The notes: generated by a model not told the origin, from the letters alone. Shown: positions 8,987 to 16,813, counted from the first letter of the stretch. The stretch: DNA of 64,000 nucleotides from Saccharopolyspora sp. NFXS83 (GCF_026241095.1 NZ_JAPFGB010000028.1:1-64000), one strand, 5' to 3'. Program-made: numbers and translations.

Positions 8987-9876
8987 TGTCCACGACGGAC
9001 ACGGCCGGGCGAGCGGAGCGCAGGCTGGGCTGGGCGTTGTGCGCGCCGGCCGCGCTGGTGATGGTCGCCGTCACCGGTTGGCCGATCCTGTACGCGGTGT
9101 GGCTCTCGTTCCAGCGCTACGACCTGAAGTACCCCGACCAGCGCGAGTTCGTCGGCCTGGACAACTACGTCACGGTGCTCGGCAACCAGTACTGGTGGAC
9201 GGCGTTCGGCATCACCGTGCTCATCACCGTCGCCCAGCTGGTGATCGAGTTCGTGCTGGGCATGGCGTTGGCGCTGATCATGCACCGGGCGCTGATCGGG
9301 CGGGGGCTGGTGCGCACCGTCAGCCTCATCCCGTACGGGATCGTCACCGTCGTCGCCGCGTTCAGCTGGCGCTACGCGTGGACGCCGGACACCGGGTACC
9401 TGGCGAACCTGTTCTCCGACGGCGCGCCGCTGACCGAACGAGCCTCCTCACTGGCGATCATCATCGTCGCCGAGGTGTGGAAGACGACGCCGTTCATGGC
9501 GCTGCTGCTGATGACCGGGCTCGCCCTGGTGCCGGAGGACATGCTGGAGGCGGCGCAGATCGACGGCGCCTCGCGGTGGCAGCGGTTCACCCAGGTGATG
9601 CTGCCGGTGATGAAGCCCGCGATCCTCGTCGCGCTGCTGTTCCGCACGCTCGACGCGTTCCGCGTCTTCGACAACATCGTGGTGCTCACCGACGGGGCGC
9701 AGGACACCTCCTCGGTGTCGGTGCTGGCCTACAACAACCTGATCAAAGGCCTCAACCTCGGCATCGGCTCCACGATGTCGGTTCTGATCTTCCTCGCGGT
9801 GGCGCTGATCGCGTTCCTGTTCGTGAAGCTGTTCGGCACCGCCGCGCCCGGCGCCGACGACGACGGGAGGCGCTGA
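8986..9876 (+). CDS. sugA: Sugar ABC transporter permease SugA (MalF-like)
   Basis: A 296-residue inner-membrane permease with about six transmembrane helices. The EAA loop that contacts the ATPase is visible near residue 190-200 ([15 protein letters not shown]). It is the MalF-type partner of the next gene and is fused to the operon by TGATG stop/start overlaps at both ends, so the three genes are translationally coupled. No ATPase gene follows. Confidence 0.88.
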   Translation: MSTTDTAGRAERRLGWALCAPAALVMVAVTGWPILYAVWLSFQRYDLKYPDQREFVGLDNYVTVLGNQYWWTAFGITVLITVAQLVIEFVLGMALALIMHRALIGRGLVRTVSLIPYGIVTVVAAFSWRYAWTPDTGYLANLFSDGAPLTERASSLAIIIVAEVWKTTPFMALLLMTGLALVPEDMLEAAQIDGASRWQRFTQVMLPVMKPAILVALLFRTLDAFRVFDNIVVLTDGAQDTSSVSVLAYNNLIKGLNLGIGSTMSVLIFLAVALIAFLFVKLFGTAAPGADDDGRR

Positions 9877-10715
9877 TGGCCCGCCGTGCGAGGAAACCCG
9901 CCGACACGGCCAAGTGGACCGTGCTCAACGCGGTCGTGGTGCTCTACGCGCTGGTGCCGGTGCTGTGGATCGTGTCGCTGTCGTTCAAGACCTCCGCGGG
10001 GCTCAGCGACGGCAGGTTCATCCCGGCGGAGTGGACGCTGGAGAACTACGCGGCGATCTTCCGGACCGGGGAGTTCCTGCGCGCCCTGCTGAACTCCATC
10101 GGCATCGCGCTGATCGCCACCGCGATCGCCGTGGTGCTGGGCACGATGGCCGCCTACGCGATCGCGCGGCTGACGTTCCCCGGCAAGCGCCTGCTGGTCG
10201 GGGTGTCGCTGCTCATCGCGATGTTCCCGCAGGTGTCGCTGGTGTCGCCGTTGTTCGAGATCGAACGGACCCTCGGGCTGTTCGACACCTGGCCAGGGCT
10301 GATCCTGCCGTACATCACGTTCTCGCTGCCGCTGGCGATCTACACGCTCTCGGCGTTCTTCCGGGAGATCCCGTGGCAGCTGGAGGAGGCGGCCACCATG
10401 GACGGGGCCACTCCGGGGCAGGCGTTCCGGAAGGTGATCGCGCCGCTGGCCGCGCCGGGCGTGTTCACCACGGCGATCCTGGTGTTCATCTTCTGCTGGA
10501 ACGACTTCCTGTTCGCCATCTCGCTCACCTCCACCGAGGCGTCCCGCACGGTGCCGGTGGCGTTGCAGTTCTTCACCGGCGACTCCCAGTTCGAGGACCC
10601 CACCGGGACGATCGCCGCCGCGGCCGTGGTGATCACGATCCCGATCATCCTGTTCGTGCTGTTCTTCCAGCGCAGGATCGTCTCCGGCCTCACCTCCGGA
10701 GCCGTCAAGGAGTGA
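9876..10715 (+). CDS. sugB: Sugar ABC transporter permease SugB (MalG-like)
   Basis: A 279-residue MalG-type permease with six predicted helices and the EAA motif [20 protein letters not shown] in the last cytoplasmic loop. The ATG at 9876 overlaps the sugA stop. The operon stops here: the next gene is on the other strand and a strong hairpin terminator follows. A SugC/MsmK-type ATPase must therefore be supplied from elsewhere. Confidence 0.88.
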   Translation: MARRARKPADTAKWTVLNAVVVLYALVPVLWIVSLSFKTSAGLSDGRFIPAEWTLENYAAIFRTGEFLRALLNSIGIALIATAIAVVLGTMAAYAIARLTFPGKRLLVGVSLLIAMFPQVSLVSPLFEIERTLGLFDTWPGLILPYITFSLPLAIYTLSAFFREIPWQLEEAATMDGATPGQAFRKVIAPLAAPGVFTTAILVFIFCWNDFLFAISLTSTEASRTVPVALQFFTGDSQFEDPTGTIAAAAVVITIPIILFVLFFQRRIVSGLTSGAVKE

Positions 10716-10726
10716 GCCGGGAACGG

Positions 10727-10773
10727 GTGAACGGACCGTTCGTCCAACGAGAATGGACGAACGGTCCGTTCAC
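10727..10773. terminator. Bidirectional terminator between sugB and the CAP gene
   Basis: Perfect 20-bp inverted repeat (arms GTGAACGGACCGTTCGTCCA and its complement) around a 7-nt loop, between the convergent ends of sugB and the CAP-domain gene. Confidence 0.85.
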
Positions 10774-10793
10774 TCCGAAACGGCCCGCGCGGG

Positions 10794-11285
10794 TCAGGGG
10801 CCTGCGAACTCCTGGACCCAGTAGTGGCCGTAGCTGCTGTTCGGGTCGAAGGCGTGCCCCACGCCGATCCGGGTGTAGGCGCAGTTCTGGATGTTCGCCC
10901 GGTGGCCGGGGCTGGTCATCCACTGGTGGAACGTCGCGGCGGGCGAGGCGTTGCCCGCGGCGATGTTCTCCGCCGTCGCGCCGGTGAGCCGTGGCCCGGC
11001 GGCGTCGGAGTGGGCGAAGAAGTCGTGCACGGCCATGTCGATGGCGTGCGCCTGCGCCGAGCGCTCCAGGTCGGGGAACGGTGCCAGCGGCCCGCACCCG
11101 GCTTCGGCGCGGGCCGCGTTCGTGCGGTCCACGACCTCCGCGGTGACGACGTCCATCCGGTTCGCGTGCGCGGACGGGACGAACATCGCGGAGGCGCTCA
11201 GCAACGCGCACAGCAGGATCGGCCGGACCGGACTCCGCCAGCGGAAGGCGGGCGAGCCGGGAATCGACCGGGGGAAGACGAACAT
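10794..11285 (-). CDS. Secreted CAP-domain (SCP/PR-1-like) protein
   Basis: A 163-residue protein with an N-terminal signal peptide (hydrophobic PILLCALLSASAMFVPSAHA) and one CAP domain: RTNAARAEAGCGPL, AHAIDMAVHDFFAHSD, TAENIAAG, HQWMTSPGHRANI and a final GHYWVQEFA. These contain the conserved His and Glu residues of bacterial SCP-like proteins, which are secreted and often cell-wall associated. The ATG at 11285 follows GGAG. Two cysteines (GCGPL and QNCAYT) could form a disulphide. The role is unknown. Confidence 0.85.
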   Translation of the reverse strand: MFVFPRSIPGSPAFRWRSPVRPILLCALLSASAMFVPSAHANRMDVVTAEVVDRTNAARAEAGCGPLAPFPDLERSAQAHAIDMAVHDFFAHSDAAGPRLTGATAENIAAGNASPAATFHQWMTSPGHRANIQNCAYTRIGVGHAFDPNSSYGHYWVQEFAGP

Positions 11286-11370
11286 CCGCACCACTCCTCG
11301 AAGACAGCGGTCCCAGGTGCGGACAGTTCTAACGTGCTTTTCGGCGTGTCGGCCCGGCAATCCACGCAAC

Positions 11371-11400
11371 GGGTGATCCGCGCCGCGCGGCGGATCACCC
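11371..11400 (-). terminator. Hairpin terminator after the 31-residue membrane ORF
   Basis: Arms GGGTGATCCGC and GCGGATCACCC pair perfectly over 11 bp around an 8-nt loop, between the end of the tiny membrane ORF (11445) and the CAP gene. Confidence 0.65.
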
Positions 11401-11444
11401 GAACGGGATTCGGAGAATCGTCGTCAACAGTGGACGAACCGGGA

Positions 11445-11540
11445 TCACATCTGCTGCGCGATGATGATGAACAGCGTCAGGATCCAGCCCATGATCAGGG
11501 TGGTGAGCACGGCGAGCTTGTTGGTGGCGAGACGAGTCAT
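11445..11540 (-). CDS. 31-residue single-span membrane microprotein
   Basis: A very short ORF behind a strong ribosome binding site (GGGAGG, then ATG at 11540). It starts MTRLATNKLAVLTTLIMG and goes on into an ILTLFIII stretch: a short basic head followed by one hydrophobic helix and a QQM tail. The start context, good codon use and the terminator just after it suggest a real gene. It lies downstream of corA on the same strand, after another small ORF. Homologues are not recognised and function is unknown. Confidence 0.5.
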   Translation of the reverse strand: MTRLATNKLAVLTTLIMGWILTLFIIIAQQM

Positions 11541-11623
11541 GGCGGTGCCTCCCGGCAGCGTGAGAAATGATCGATAACGAGATGTCGTCTCACGATGTGG
11601 GGGCGGCGATGCCGCAACGAGGG

Positions 11624-11815
11624 TCAGCGCATGGAGCACATGCGCGGCGAGGCGGACAGCGCGTCCCACATCGCGCCGGGTTTTCGCCCCCGGCGCGGCA
11701 CGGGACTTCGCCCCGGAGCCACGTTCCCCGAACCGGTCACGGGCAGCCTGCGGGTGAACACCCGGCGCCCCATCGCGCTGCGACGCGGTCCGTTGAACCG
11801 CACGGCGATCGGCAT
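11624..11815 (-). CDS. 63-residue arginine-rich small ORF
   Basis: An ORF of 63 codons starting at ATG 11815, 5-6 nt after AGGAGG at 11821-11826. The product is strongly basic (13 Arg, few acidic residues; for example RRSAMGRRVFTRR). It lies 143 nt after corA and just before the 31-residue membrane ORF, all on the minus strand. Third codon positions are GC-rich, as expected for a translated frame here, but I recognise no family. It could also be a translated leader for the next ORF. Confidence 0.4.
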   Translation of the reverse strand: MPIAVRFNGPRRSAMGRRVFTRRLPVTGSGNVAPGRSPVPRRGRKPGAMWDALSASPRMCSMR

Positions 11816-11958
11816 GGCCACCTCCTCACTTCTCCCGACGCGCACCGGAGTCAGCACGGTGGCGGTTGTTCGGCGGAAACGCTCGCGGCGGGAAACCGCG
11901 GCTGTCGAACCTCTGCGCACCACATCGCTCGAATGATCGAAAACGTTACAGCGCATCA

Positions 11959-13038
11959 TCAGAGCCACTTGTTCCTGCGGAATATCTTGAACAGCGTCAA
12001 GCAGGCCAGCATCATCACCAGCAGCGTCGCCGGATAGCCGAATTTCCAGTCCAATTCGGGCATGACCTTGAAGTTCATCCCGTAGATCCCGGCGATCATC
12101 GTCGGGGTCGACACGATCGCGACCCACGCCGAGATCTTGCGCATGTCGGTGTTCTGCTGGAGCGTGATCTTGGCCAGGGTGGCGTCGACCAGCGTGGTCA
12201 GCAGCTCGTCGAAGGACGCCACCCGTTCCGAGACCGTCGTCAGGTGGTCCTCGACGTTGCGGAAGTAGGAGCGGACCTCCTCCGGCACCATCGGCGTGTA
12301 TCCCTCGGCCAGGCGCTGCAACGGCCGGGCCAACGGCATCACCGCCCGGCGCAGCTCCATGACCTCGCGCTTCATCAGGTAGATGTGCTCGGCCTCGATC
12401 TTGGTGCGCGGCGCGAAGACCGCCGCTTCCATGTCGTCGATGTCGTCCTGGATGGCCTCGGTGACCTCCAGGTAGGTGTCCACGACGTGGTCGGCGATGC
12501 CGTGCAGCACCGCGGCGGGCCCCAGCCGCAACTGCTCCGGATCGGTCTCCAGCTGCGCGCGCACCTGCCCGAGGCTGGCGTGCTTGCCGTGCCGCACCGT
12601 GATCACGAAGTCGCGGCCGACGAAGGCCATCAGCTCGCCGCTCTCGACGATCTCGCTGGTGGCCGTCAGCTTCTCGTTGGCGATGTAGCGCACCGTTTTG
12701 AGGACCATGAACAGCGTGCTGTCGTAGCGCTCCAGCTTCGGCCGCTGGTGCGCGTGCACGGCGTCCTCGACCGCGAGCTCGTGCAGCCCGAAGGTCTCGG
12801 CCAGCACGTTGAGCTGGGTTTCGTCCGGTTCGTGCAGGCCGATCCAGACGAACCCGGTGCCGCGCCGGCGCACTTCGTCGATCGCCTCGGCGTGCGACCA
12901 CGTGCCGGACAGGCGCACGCCGTCGACGTAGACGCCGCAGTCGATGACGTAAGCCGGAGGAGCGGCGGGAACCGGGGTGGCTCGGCCGATGTTGCGGGCC
13001 GCGCGGTTGCGCAGGCCGAGCGAGGGAAGGCTGGGCAC
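11959..13038 (-). CDS. corA: CorA-type Mg2+/Co2+ channel
   Basis: A 359-residue CorA protein. It has a large cytosolic alpha/beta funnel domain, then a C-terminal pair of transmembrane helices with the signature GMN at residues 320-322, between IYGMNF and FKVMPELDW, and a basic tail FRRNKWL. CorA forms a pentamer that takes up Mg2+. I start it at GTG 13038, behind GGAGG at 13044-13048; a longer in-frame start at 13098 falls inside a structured RNA and has no ribosome binding site. Regulation appears to occur through that leader RNA and a leader peptide (13052-13240). Confidence 0.93.
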   Translation of the reverse strand: MPSLPSLGLRNRAARNIGRATPVPAAPPAYVIDCGVYVDGVRLSGTWSHAEAIDEVRRRGTGFVWIGLHEPDETQLNVLAETFGLHELAVEDAVHAHQRPKLERYDSTLFMVLKTVRYIANEKLTATSEIVESGELMAFVGRDFVITVRHGKHASLGQVRAQLETDPEQLRLGPAAVLHGIADHVVDTYLEVTEAIQDDIDDMEAAVFAPRTKIEAEHIYLMKREVMELRRAVMPLARPLQRLAEGYTPMVPEEVRSYFRNVEDHLTTVSERVASFDELLTTLVDATLAKITLQQNTDMRKISAWVAIVSTPTMIAGIYGMNFKVMPELDWKFGYPATLLVMMLACLTLFKIFRRNKWL

Positions 13039-13051
13039 GGCGACCTCCAAA

Positions 13052-13179
13052 GGCGGGGAATCGGATCTGGGGCGATCTCGCACACCTGGACCGCGCATCC
13101 CCGCCGGCGCAGCGGGAACCCCGAAGGGCTCCGGCGCCTGGATTTGGGCCTAGCCGCAGGCCTTCCAGGCGGGGATGCG
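13052..13179 (-). ncRNA. Candidate corA leader RNA switch (three-way junction with competing segment)
   Basis: Read on the minus strand. A 12-bp outer stem pairs CGCAUCCCCGCC (13179-13168) with GGCGGGGAUGCG (13105-13094). Inside it, two hairpins abut with no unpaired junction bases. One is 13167-13139 (UGGA/UCCA plus GGCCU/AGGCC). The other is 13138-13106 (GGCGC/GCGCC, then a CCC-UUCG-GGG stem). The segment UCCCCGCC of the 5' strand is repeated at 13059-13052, 3 nt before the corA Shine-Dalgarno, so GGCGGGGA (13105-13098) can pair with either copy but not both. The two folds are mutually exclusive. I know of no named family that matches. Confidence 0.7.
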
Positions 13180-13221
13180 GTTGGTACTACTCGGAAGCGC
13201 GCTGTCGGCACTGCCGCTCAC
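13150..13221 (-). CDS. corA leader peptide (23 residues)
   Basis: A 24-codon ORF starts at GTG 13221, exactly 9 nt after AGGAGG (13231-13236). It begins MSGSADSALPSSTNR and ends IPAWKACG before UAG at 13150-13152. The last nine codons lie in the 5' strand and first hairpin of the three-way-junction RNA, and the stop codon touches that hairpin's loop. A ribosome finishing this ORF would melt the outer stem. The placement resembles leader peptides that control Mg2+ transporter genes (mgtL, corL in enteric bacteria), with no sequence similarity claimed. The 213 nt between it and the Nudix gene show no other feature. Confidence 0.65.
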   Translation of the reverse strand: MSGSADSALPSSTNRIPAWKACG

Positions 13222-13434
13222 AATCCCTCACCTCCTTCTGTCCGCCTCGCGCATCGGCGAGGTGGTTCGGACCGGCCAACGATTCACGATACTCGCCGTG
13301 CCCGGCGCGGTCGGCGGCGGTGCGGGGTGTGATGGGACACGGCGAAACGGGTGATTCTTCGGTCTCGGCGCACGGGAAAATCCCGGCTTTCGTCCGGATC
13401 GACCTGATCATTCCCTTTGTCTCATTGGCCTGGT

Positions 13435-13872
13435 TCAGCGCGGCGGGGAGGATCGGGGGAGTCGGCCCCACGCCCGGAGGCAGTCCGCGAGGCCGTCGGT
13501 CAGCCGATGCTCGGCGTCGAGTGTGGCAAAGGTCGCAGTATCCGCCCACATCGCGTCGGAGGCGTCGTCACCAGGGAAAAGGGCTACCTCGTTGGTCCGG
13601 CATGCGTAGTCGTGAATCTCGTAGGTACCAGTCGGGGTCGGGCGCAGCACGCGTCCGTGCAGGCCCTCGACGATCACGGAGAGTCCGGTTTCCTCCAGAA
13701 GTTCCCGGTGTACCGCCGAACGATCGGTTTCTCCGGCCTCCACTCGCCCACCGGGCACGGACCACTGCCCCCTGCCGGGGTCATGGGTGCGTAGTACCAG
13801 CAACAACCTGCCATCGGCGTCGTGGACGACCCCACCGACGCACCGGATCACTGGGCCGTTGGGTATGATCAC
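13435..13872 (-). CDS. Nudix hydrolase
   Basis: A 145-residue protein with one complete Nudix box, GGRVEAGETDRSAVHRELLE followed by ETGL, matching GX5EX7REUXEEXGU. Nudix enzymes hydrolyse nucleoside diphosphates linked to another moiety; this short form resembles MutT/NUDT-type proteins. The GTG at 13872 lacks a Shine-Dalgarno, but TACCCT (13881-13886) lies 8 nt upstream, so the mRNA may be leaderless. Substrate unknown. Confidence 0.88.
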   Translation of the reverse strand: MIIPNGPVIRCVGGVVHDADGRLLLVLRTHDPGRGQWSVPGGRVEAGETDRSAVHRELLEETGLSVIVEGLHGRVLRPTPTGTYEIHDYACRTNEVALFPGDDASDAMWADTATFATLDAEHRLTDGLADCLRAWGRLPRSSPPR

Positions 13873-13880
13873 GGATACGG

Positions 13881-13886
13881 AGGGTA
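13881..13886 (-). promoter_or_regulatory. -10 hexamer of leaderless Nudix gene
   Basis: On the minus strand TACCCT ends 8 nt before the GTG at 13872, with no Shine-Dalgarno. Confidence 0.4.
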
Positions 13887-14016
13887 GTTGATCCGGACGG
13901 TTCGGCTAGCGACTGACCCAAGTGCGGGACAATGCTGCCCTAACGCCGCCGAGTGCGGTACAACAGATCGGCAGGCGCCAGCGTGTTCAATGGCATTTCG
14001 GACGGGGTGTATCGCA

Positions 14017-14178
14017 GTGAACCTTAAGAAGATCCTGACCTGGGCCGGGGTCGCGTTCCTCCTCTTCTTTCTCTTCTCCGCCCCACAGCAGGCCGGTAAC
14101 CTGGTGAACAACATCCTCGCCAGCCTGGAAGGAGCCGCGCAGGCGGTCATCCTCTTCATGCAGAACATCTTCGTGTAG
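14017..14178 (+). CDS. Small single-span membrane protein preceding a PH-domain protein
   Basis: A 53-residue protein beginning at GTG 14017 (GGGGTG upstream). It has one strong hydrophobic helix (WAGVAFLLFFLFSAP) and a hydrophobic C-terminus (AVILFMQNIFV). It is 18 nt upstream of the PH-domain membrane protein and probably co-transcribed with it. Small proteins of this kind often precede such genes in actinobacteria. Function unknown. Confidence 0.65.
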   Translation: MNLKKILTWAGVAFLLFFLFSAPQQAGNLVNNILASLEGAAQAVILFMQNIFV

Positions 14179-14196
14179 TGCCGAAGGGCGGTTGAC

Positions 14197-14766
14197 GTGT
14201 TCGCGCCTAGGGATCCCGACGAGTACCTGCTCGACACCGAACGCCGGGTCATCCGGCTCCGCAGACACTGGGCGAGCCTGGTCTGGGAACTGTTCGAGGC
14301 GATCGGGCTGCTCGTCGGTGTGGTGATGGTGTCCCAACTACTGCCGCAGGACACGACCCTGCCGCAGAACGTGCTCTGGTACGCGGGCCTGGTCGTGCTG
14401 CTCCGGTTCACCTATCAGGTGCTGGACTGGTACGTGGAGCGCATCGTCGTCACCGACAAGCGATTCCTGATCGCCGAAGGCATCTTCACCACCAACGTGG
14501 CGATGATGCCGATCGGGAAGGTCACCGACTTGACCTTCCAGCGGACCCTGGCCGGGCGCATGTTCGGCTACGGCACCCTGGTGGTCGAGTCGGCCGGTCA
14601 GATCCAGGCGCTCAACCGGATCGAGTACGTGCCGAGCCCCGACGAGGTGGAAGACGCGATCTCCTACCTGGTCTTCGGGGAGAAGAAGGCGCAGCAGGAG
14701 CGGTTCTCCATGCTCAAGGCCCGTCGCGCAGCGGTGGGCAAGAAGAAGGCCAAGCTTCCGAGCTGA
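14197..14766 (+). CDS. Bacterial PH-domain (bPH2/YdbS-like) membrane protein
   Basis: A 189-residue protein: an N-terminal cytosolic part, two transmembrane helices (FEAIGLLVGVVMVSQLL and VLWYAGLVVLLRFTYQV), then a bacterial pleckstrin-homology domain (RIVVTDKRFLIAEG ... GKVTDLTFQRTLAGRMFGYGTLVVESAG) and a Lys/Arg-rich tail. The ITDKR and GYGTL signatures are typical of YdbS/bPH2 proteins. The start is GTG 14197. Likely operon partner of the 53-residue protein; role in the envelope unknown. Confidence 0.82.
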   Translation: MFAPRDPDEYLLDTERRVIRLRRHWASLVWELFEAIGLLVGVVMVSQLLPQDTTLPQNVLWYAGLVVLLRFTYQVLDWYVERIVVTDKRFLIAEGIFTTNVAMMPIGKVTDLTFQRTLAGRMFGYGTLVVESAGQIQALNRIEYVPSPDEVEDAISYLVFGEKKAQQERFSMLKARRAAVGKKKAKLPS

Positions 14767-14781
14767 CCGGTCGCTCGCGAG

Positions 14782-14812
14782 CCGGGGTCGCAGGCGCTGC
14801 CTGCGGCCCCGG
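14782..14812 (+). terminator. Terminator after the PH-domain gene
   Basis: CCGGGG-T-CGCAGGC pairs with GCCTGCG-G-CCCCGG around a 3-nt loop, 16 nt after the stop codon and followed by TCGTGTTCG. Confidence 0.65.
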
Positions 14813-14990
14813 TCGTGTTCGTGGGCTGGTGCGGGAGTCCCCGCGGCCATCGGCGAGACTGTGCGCAGCGGAAGGTCGGTTCCCCGGGGCGCCGGTCGAG
14901 CGCCCGGTGCCGGGGTTCTCGCCGAGCTCGCGGCGGGAACGGCGGGGGATCGTCCGCCGCCGACCGCCGGGTTCAACGGAAAGGCCACGC

Positions 14991-15869
14991 TTGCGCATCG
15001 ACCTGCACGCCCACTCCACCGAGTCCGACGGCACCGATACGCCCGCGGAACTCGTCGCCGCCGCGCTCGACGCGGGACTGGACGCCGTCGCGATCACCGA
15101 TCACGACACCACGGCGGGCTGGGCCGAGGCGGCTGCCGCCGTCGCCGCCTGCTCCGGCCCGCGCCGGCTGCGGGTCGTCCCGGGGGCCGAGCTGTCCTGC
15201 AGCTGTCCGGACGGCAACGGCCGCACCATCACCGTGCACCTGCTGGCGTACCTGTTCGACCCGACCTCGCCCGCGCTCGTCGCCGAGCAGTCGCGGCTGC
15301 GCGCGGAGCGGCGCGGCCGGTTGCGGGAGATGGCCGAGCGGATGGCGGCCGAGGGGTTCCCGGTGGATCCGGAGGCCCTGATGGCGGGGCTGCCGCCGGA
15401 CTCGCCGGGCGGGCGACCGCACCTGGCCCGGCAGCTCGTGCGGGCCGGTCTGGTAGCGAGCGTGGACGAGGCCTTCGCCCGCTACCTGGGCAGCAGCGGC
15501 CGGTACTACCTGCCGCGCACCGACACCCCGGTGCGGCGGGCGATCGAGATGATCGCCGATGCGGGTGGCGTGACGGCGCTGGCGCACCCCTTCGCGCGAG
15601 CCCGCGGACCCGTGATCAACGCGGAGGTCGTGGCGGAGCTGGCCGCGCAGGGGCTCACCGGCATCGAGGTGGACCACCCGGACCACGACGAGCCGACCAG
15701 GCGGGAACTGCGGGGCATCGCCGCCGAGCTGAACTTGGTCCCGACGGGCAGCAGCGACTACCACGGCACCAACAAGACGATCCGGATCGGCCAGGAGACG
15801 ACCACCCCGGAGTCGCTGCAGCGGCTGATCGACAAGAGCAGCGGCAGCGAGGTCTTCACGGCCGGTTGA
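14991..15869 (+). CDS. PHP-domain phosphoesterase (TrpH / RNase AM-like)
   Basis: A 292-residue PHP-domain protein with all metal-binding motifs: DLHAHSTESDGT at the N-terminus, ITDHDTT, GAELSC, ALAHPFA and GSSDYHG near the C-terminus. Enzymes of this group (E. coli TrpH/YciV) remove 3',5'-bisphosphates and degrade short RNAs 5' to 3'. I place the start at TTG 14991 (MRIDLHAHST), after GGAAAGG, because the conserved domain begins at once; longer upstream starts add a low-complexity Arg/Pro extension. The 224 nt before it hold only the PH-gene terminator. Confidence 0.87.
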   Translation: MRIDLHAHSTESDGTDTPAELVAAALDAGLDAVAITDHDTTAGWAEAAAAVAACSGPRRLRVVPGAELSCSCPDGNGRTITVHLLAYLFDPTSPALVAEQSRLRAERRGRLREMAERMAAEGFPVDPEALMAGLPPDSPGGRPHLARQLVRAGLVASVDEAFARYLGSSGRYYLPRTDTPVRRAIEMIADAGGVTALAHPFARARGPVINAEVVAELAAQGLTGIEVDHPDHDEPTRRELRGIAAELNLVPTGSSDYHGTNKTIRIGQETTTPESLQRLIDKSSGSEVFTAG

Positions 15870-15966
15870 TCGGCCGATCACGCGGCTCGCGCGGTGCGGA
15901 TTCGCGGTGATCGTGCGAGTTTTCGGCGCCGTGCGGGGTGAAACTCGACGCGACGACCCGGCTGCG

Positions 15967-15972
15967 TAGGGT
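15967..15972 (+). promoter_or_regulatory. -10 hexamer of leaderless RecB-like nuclease gene
   Basis: TAGGGT ends 7 nt before GTG 15980; no Shine-Dalgarno is present. Confidence 0.5.
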
Positions 15973-15979
15973 GGGGCGA

Positions 15980-16813
15980 GTGCAGGGACAGCTCGGCCTC
16001 GAAGGCATCCCCGGCAAGCTCGTCCGGGTCACTCCGGCGAAACTCGCCAACTGGGACCGTTGTCCGCGCAAGTTCCGCATGACCTACCTGGACCGCCCGG
16101 CGCCGTCGAGGTCCGGTGCCCGCGCCAACGCCACGCTCGGCGCGGTCGTGCACAACGCGCTGAAGGCGTTCTTCGAGCTCCCGATCGCGCAGCGGACCCC
16201 CGAGAAGGCGGTGCTGCTGGTCCGGCAGTGCTGGAAGAGCGACGGGTTCGCGGACTTCGAGCAGGCCGACGAGTACCGCGGGCGCGCGCAGCGGTGGGTC
16301 GCCGAGTACGTCGAGCGGCTCGGTCCGGACGCGGATCCCGTCGCGGTGGAGCGATGGGTGTCGGCCCCGGCGGGCACGATCATCGCGGAGGGCCGGGTGG
16401 ACCGCATCGACCGGCGCGACGGTGCGCTGGTCGTCGTCGACTACAAGACCGGCAGGCGCGCCTCGACCGACGAGGACGCGCGGGATTCGCGGGCCCTGGC
16501 ACTGTACGCGGTCGCCACCCGCAAGACGCTGCGCGGGGAGACCGGGCGGGTCGAACTGCACCACTTGCCCAGCGGGCGGGTCGGGGCGTGGGAGCACGAC
16601 CGGGCCTCCCTCGACGAGCACGTGCGGGCGGCGGAGCGGTCGGCGGCGGAACTCCAGGCCGCCTCCGACACGTTCGAGGAGGGGGACGGCGGACGAACGG
16701 CCTTCCCGCCGAAGCCCGGCGCACAATGCGCGTGGTGCGAGTTCCGGGCGCACTGCCCGGAGGGGCAGCAGGCGGCGCCGCCCGCCGCGCCGTGGGCCGG
16801 GTTGGCCGAGTGA
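15980..16813 (+). CDS. RecB-family PD-(D/E)XK exonuclease with Fe-S cysteines
   Basis: A 277-residue stand-alone RecB/Cas4-like nuclease. It contains LSxxxxxxxCP-like ANWDRCPRKF near the N-terminus, the H of VVHNALKAFF, the catalytic D and K of VVVDYKTGR with the preceding IIAEGRVDRID, and the C-terminal triad CAWCEFRAHC. With the N-terminal Cys this gives four cysteines, as in the 4Fe-4S staple of AddB and Cas4. Start GTG 15980 fits a leaderless promoter. The following gene overlaps or abuts. No CRISPR genes are nearby, so general DNA repair is more likely. Confidence 0.85.
   Translation: MQGQLGLEGIPGKLVRVTPAKLANWDRCPRKFRMTYLDRPAPSRSGARANATLGAVVHNALKAFFELPIAQRTPEKAVLLVRQCWKSDGFADFEQADEYRGRAQRWVAEYVERLGPDADPVAVERWVSAPAGTIIAEGRVDRIDRRDGALVVVDYKTGRRASTDEDARDSRALALYAVATRKTLRGETGRVELHHLPSGRVGAWEHDRASLDEHVRAAERSAAELQAASDTFEEGDGGRTAFPPKPGAQCAWCEFRAHCPEGQQAAPPAAPWAGLAE

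Noticed and set aside
13052-13240. Identification of the corA leader as a known M-box or ydaO riboswitch
   Set aside because: I could not align it with the conserved core of either class; the three-way junction and leader ORF fit neither.
15980-16813. Cas4, suggesting a CRISPR locus
   Set aside because: The RecB-like nuclease has Cas4-like cysteines, but no repeat-spacer array or other cas genes are in the window.
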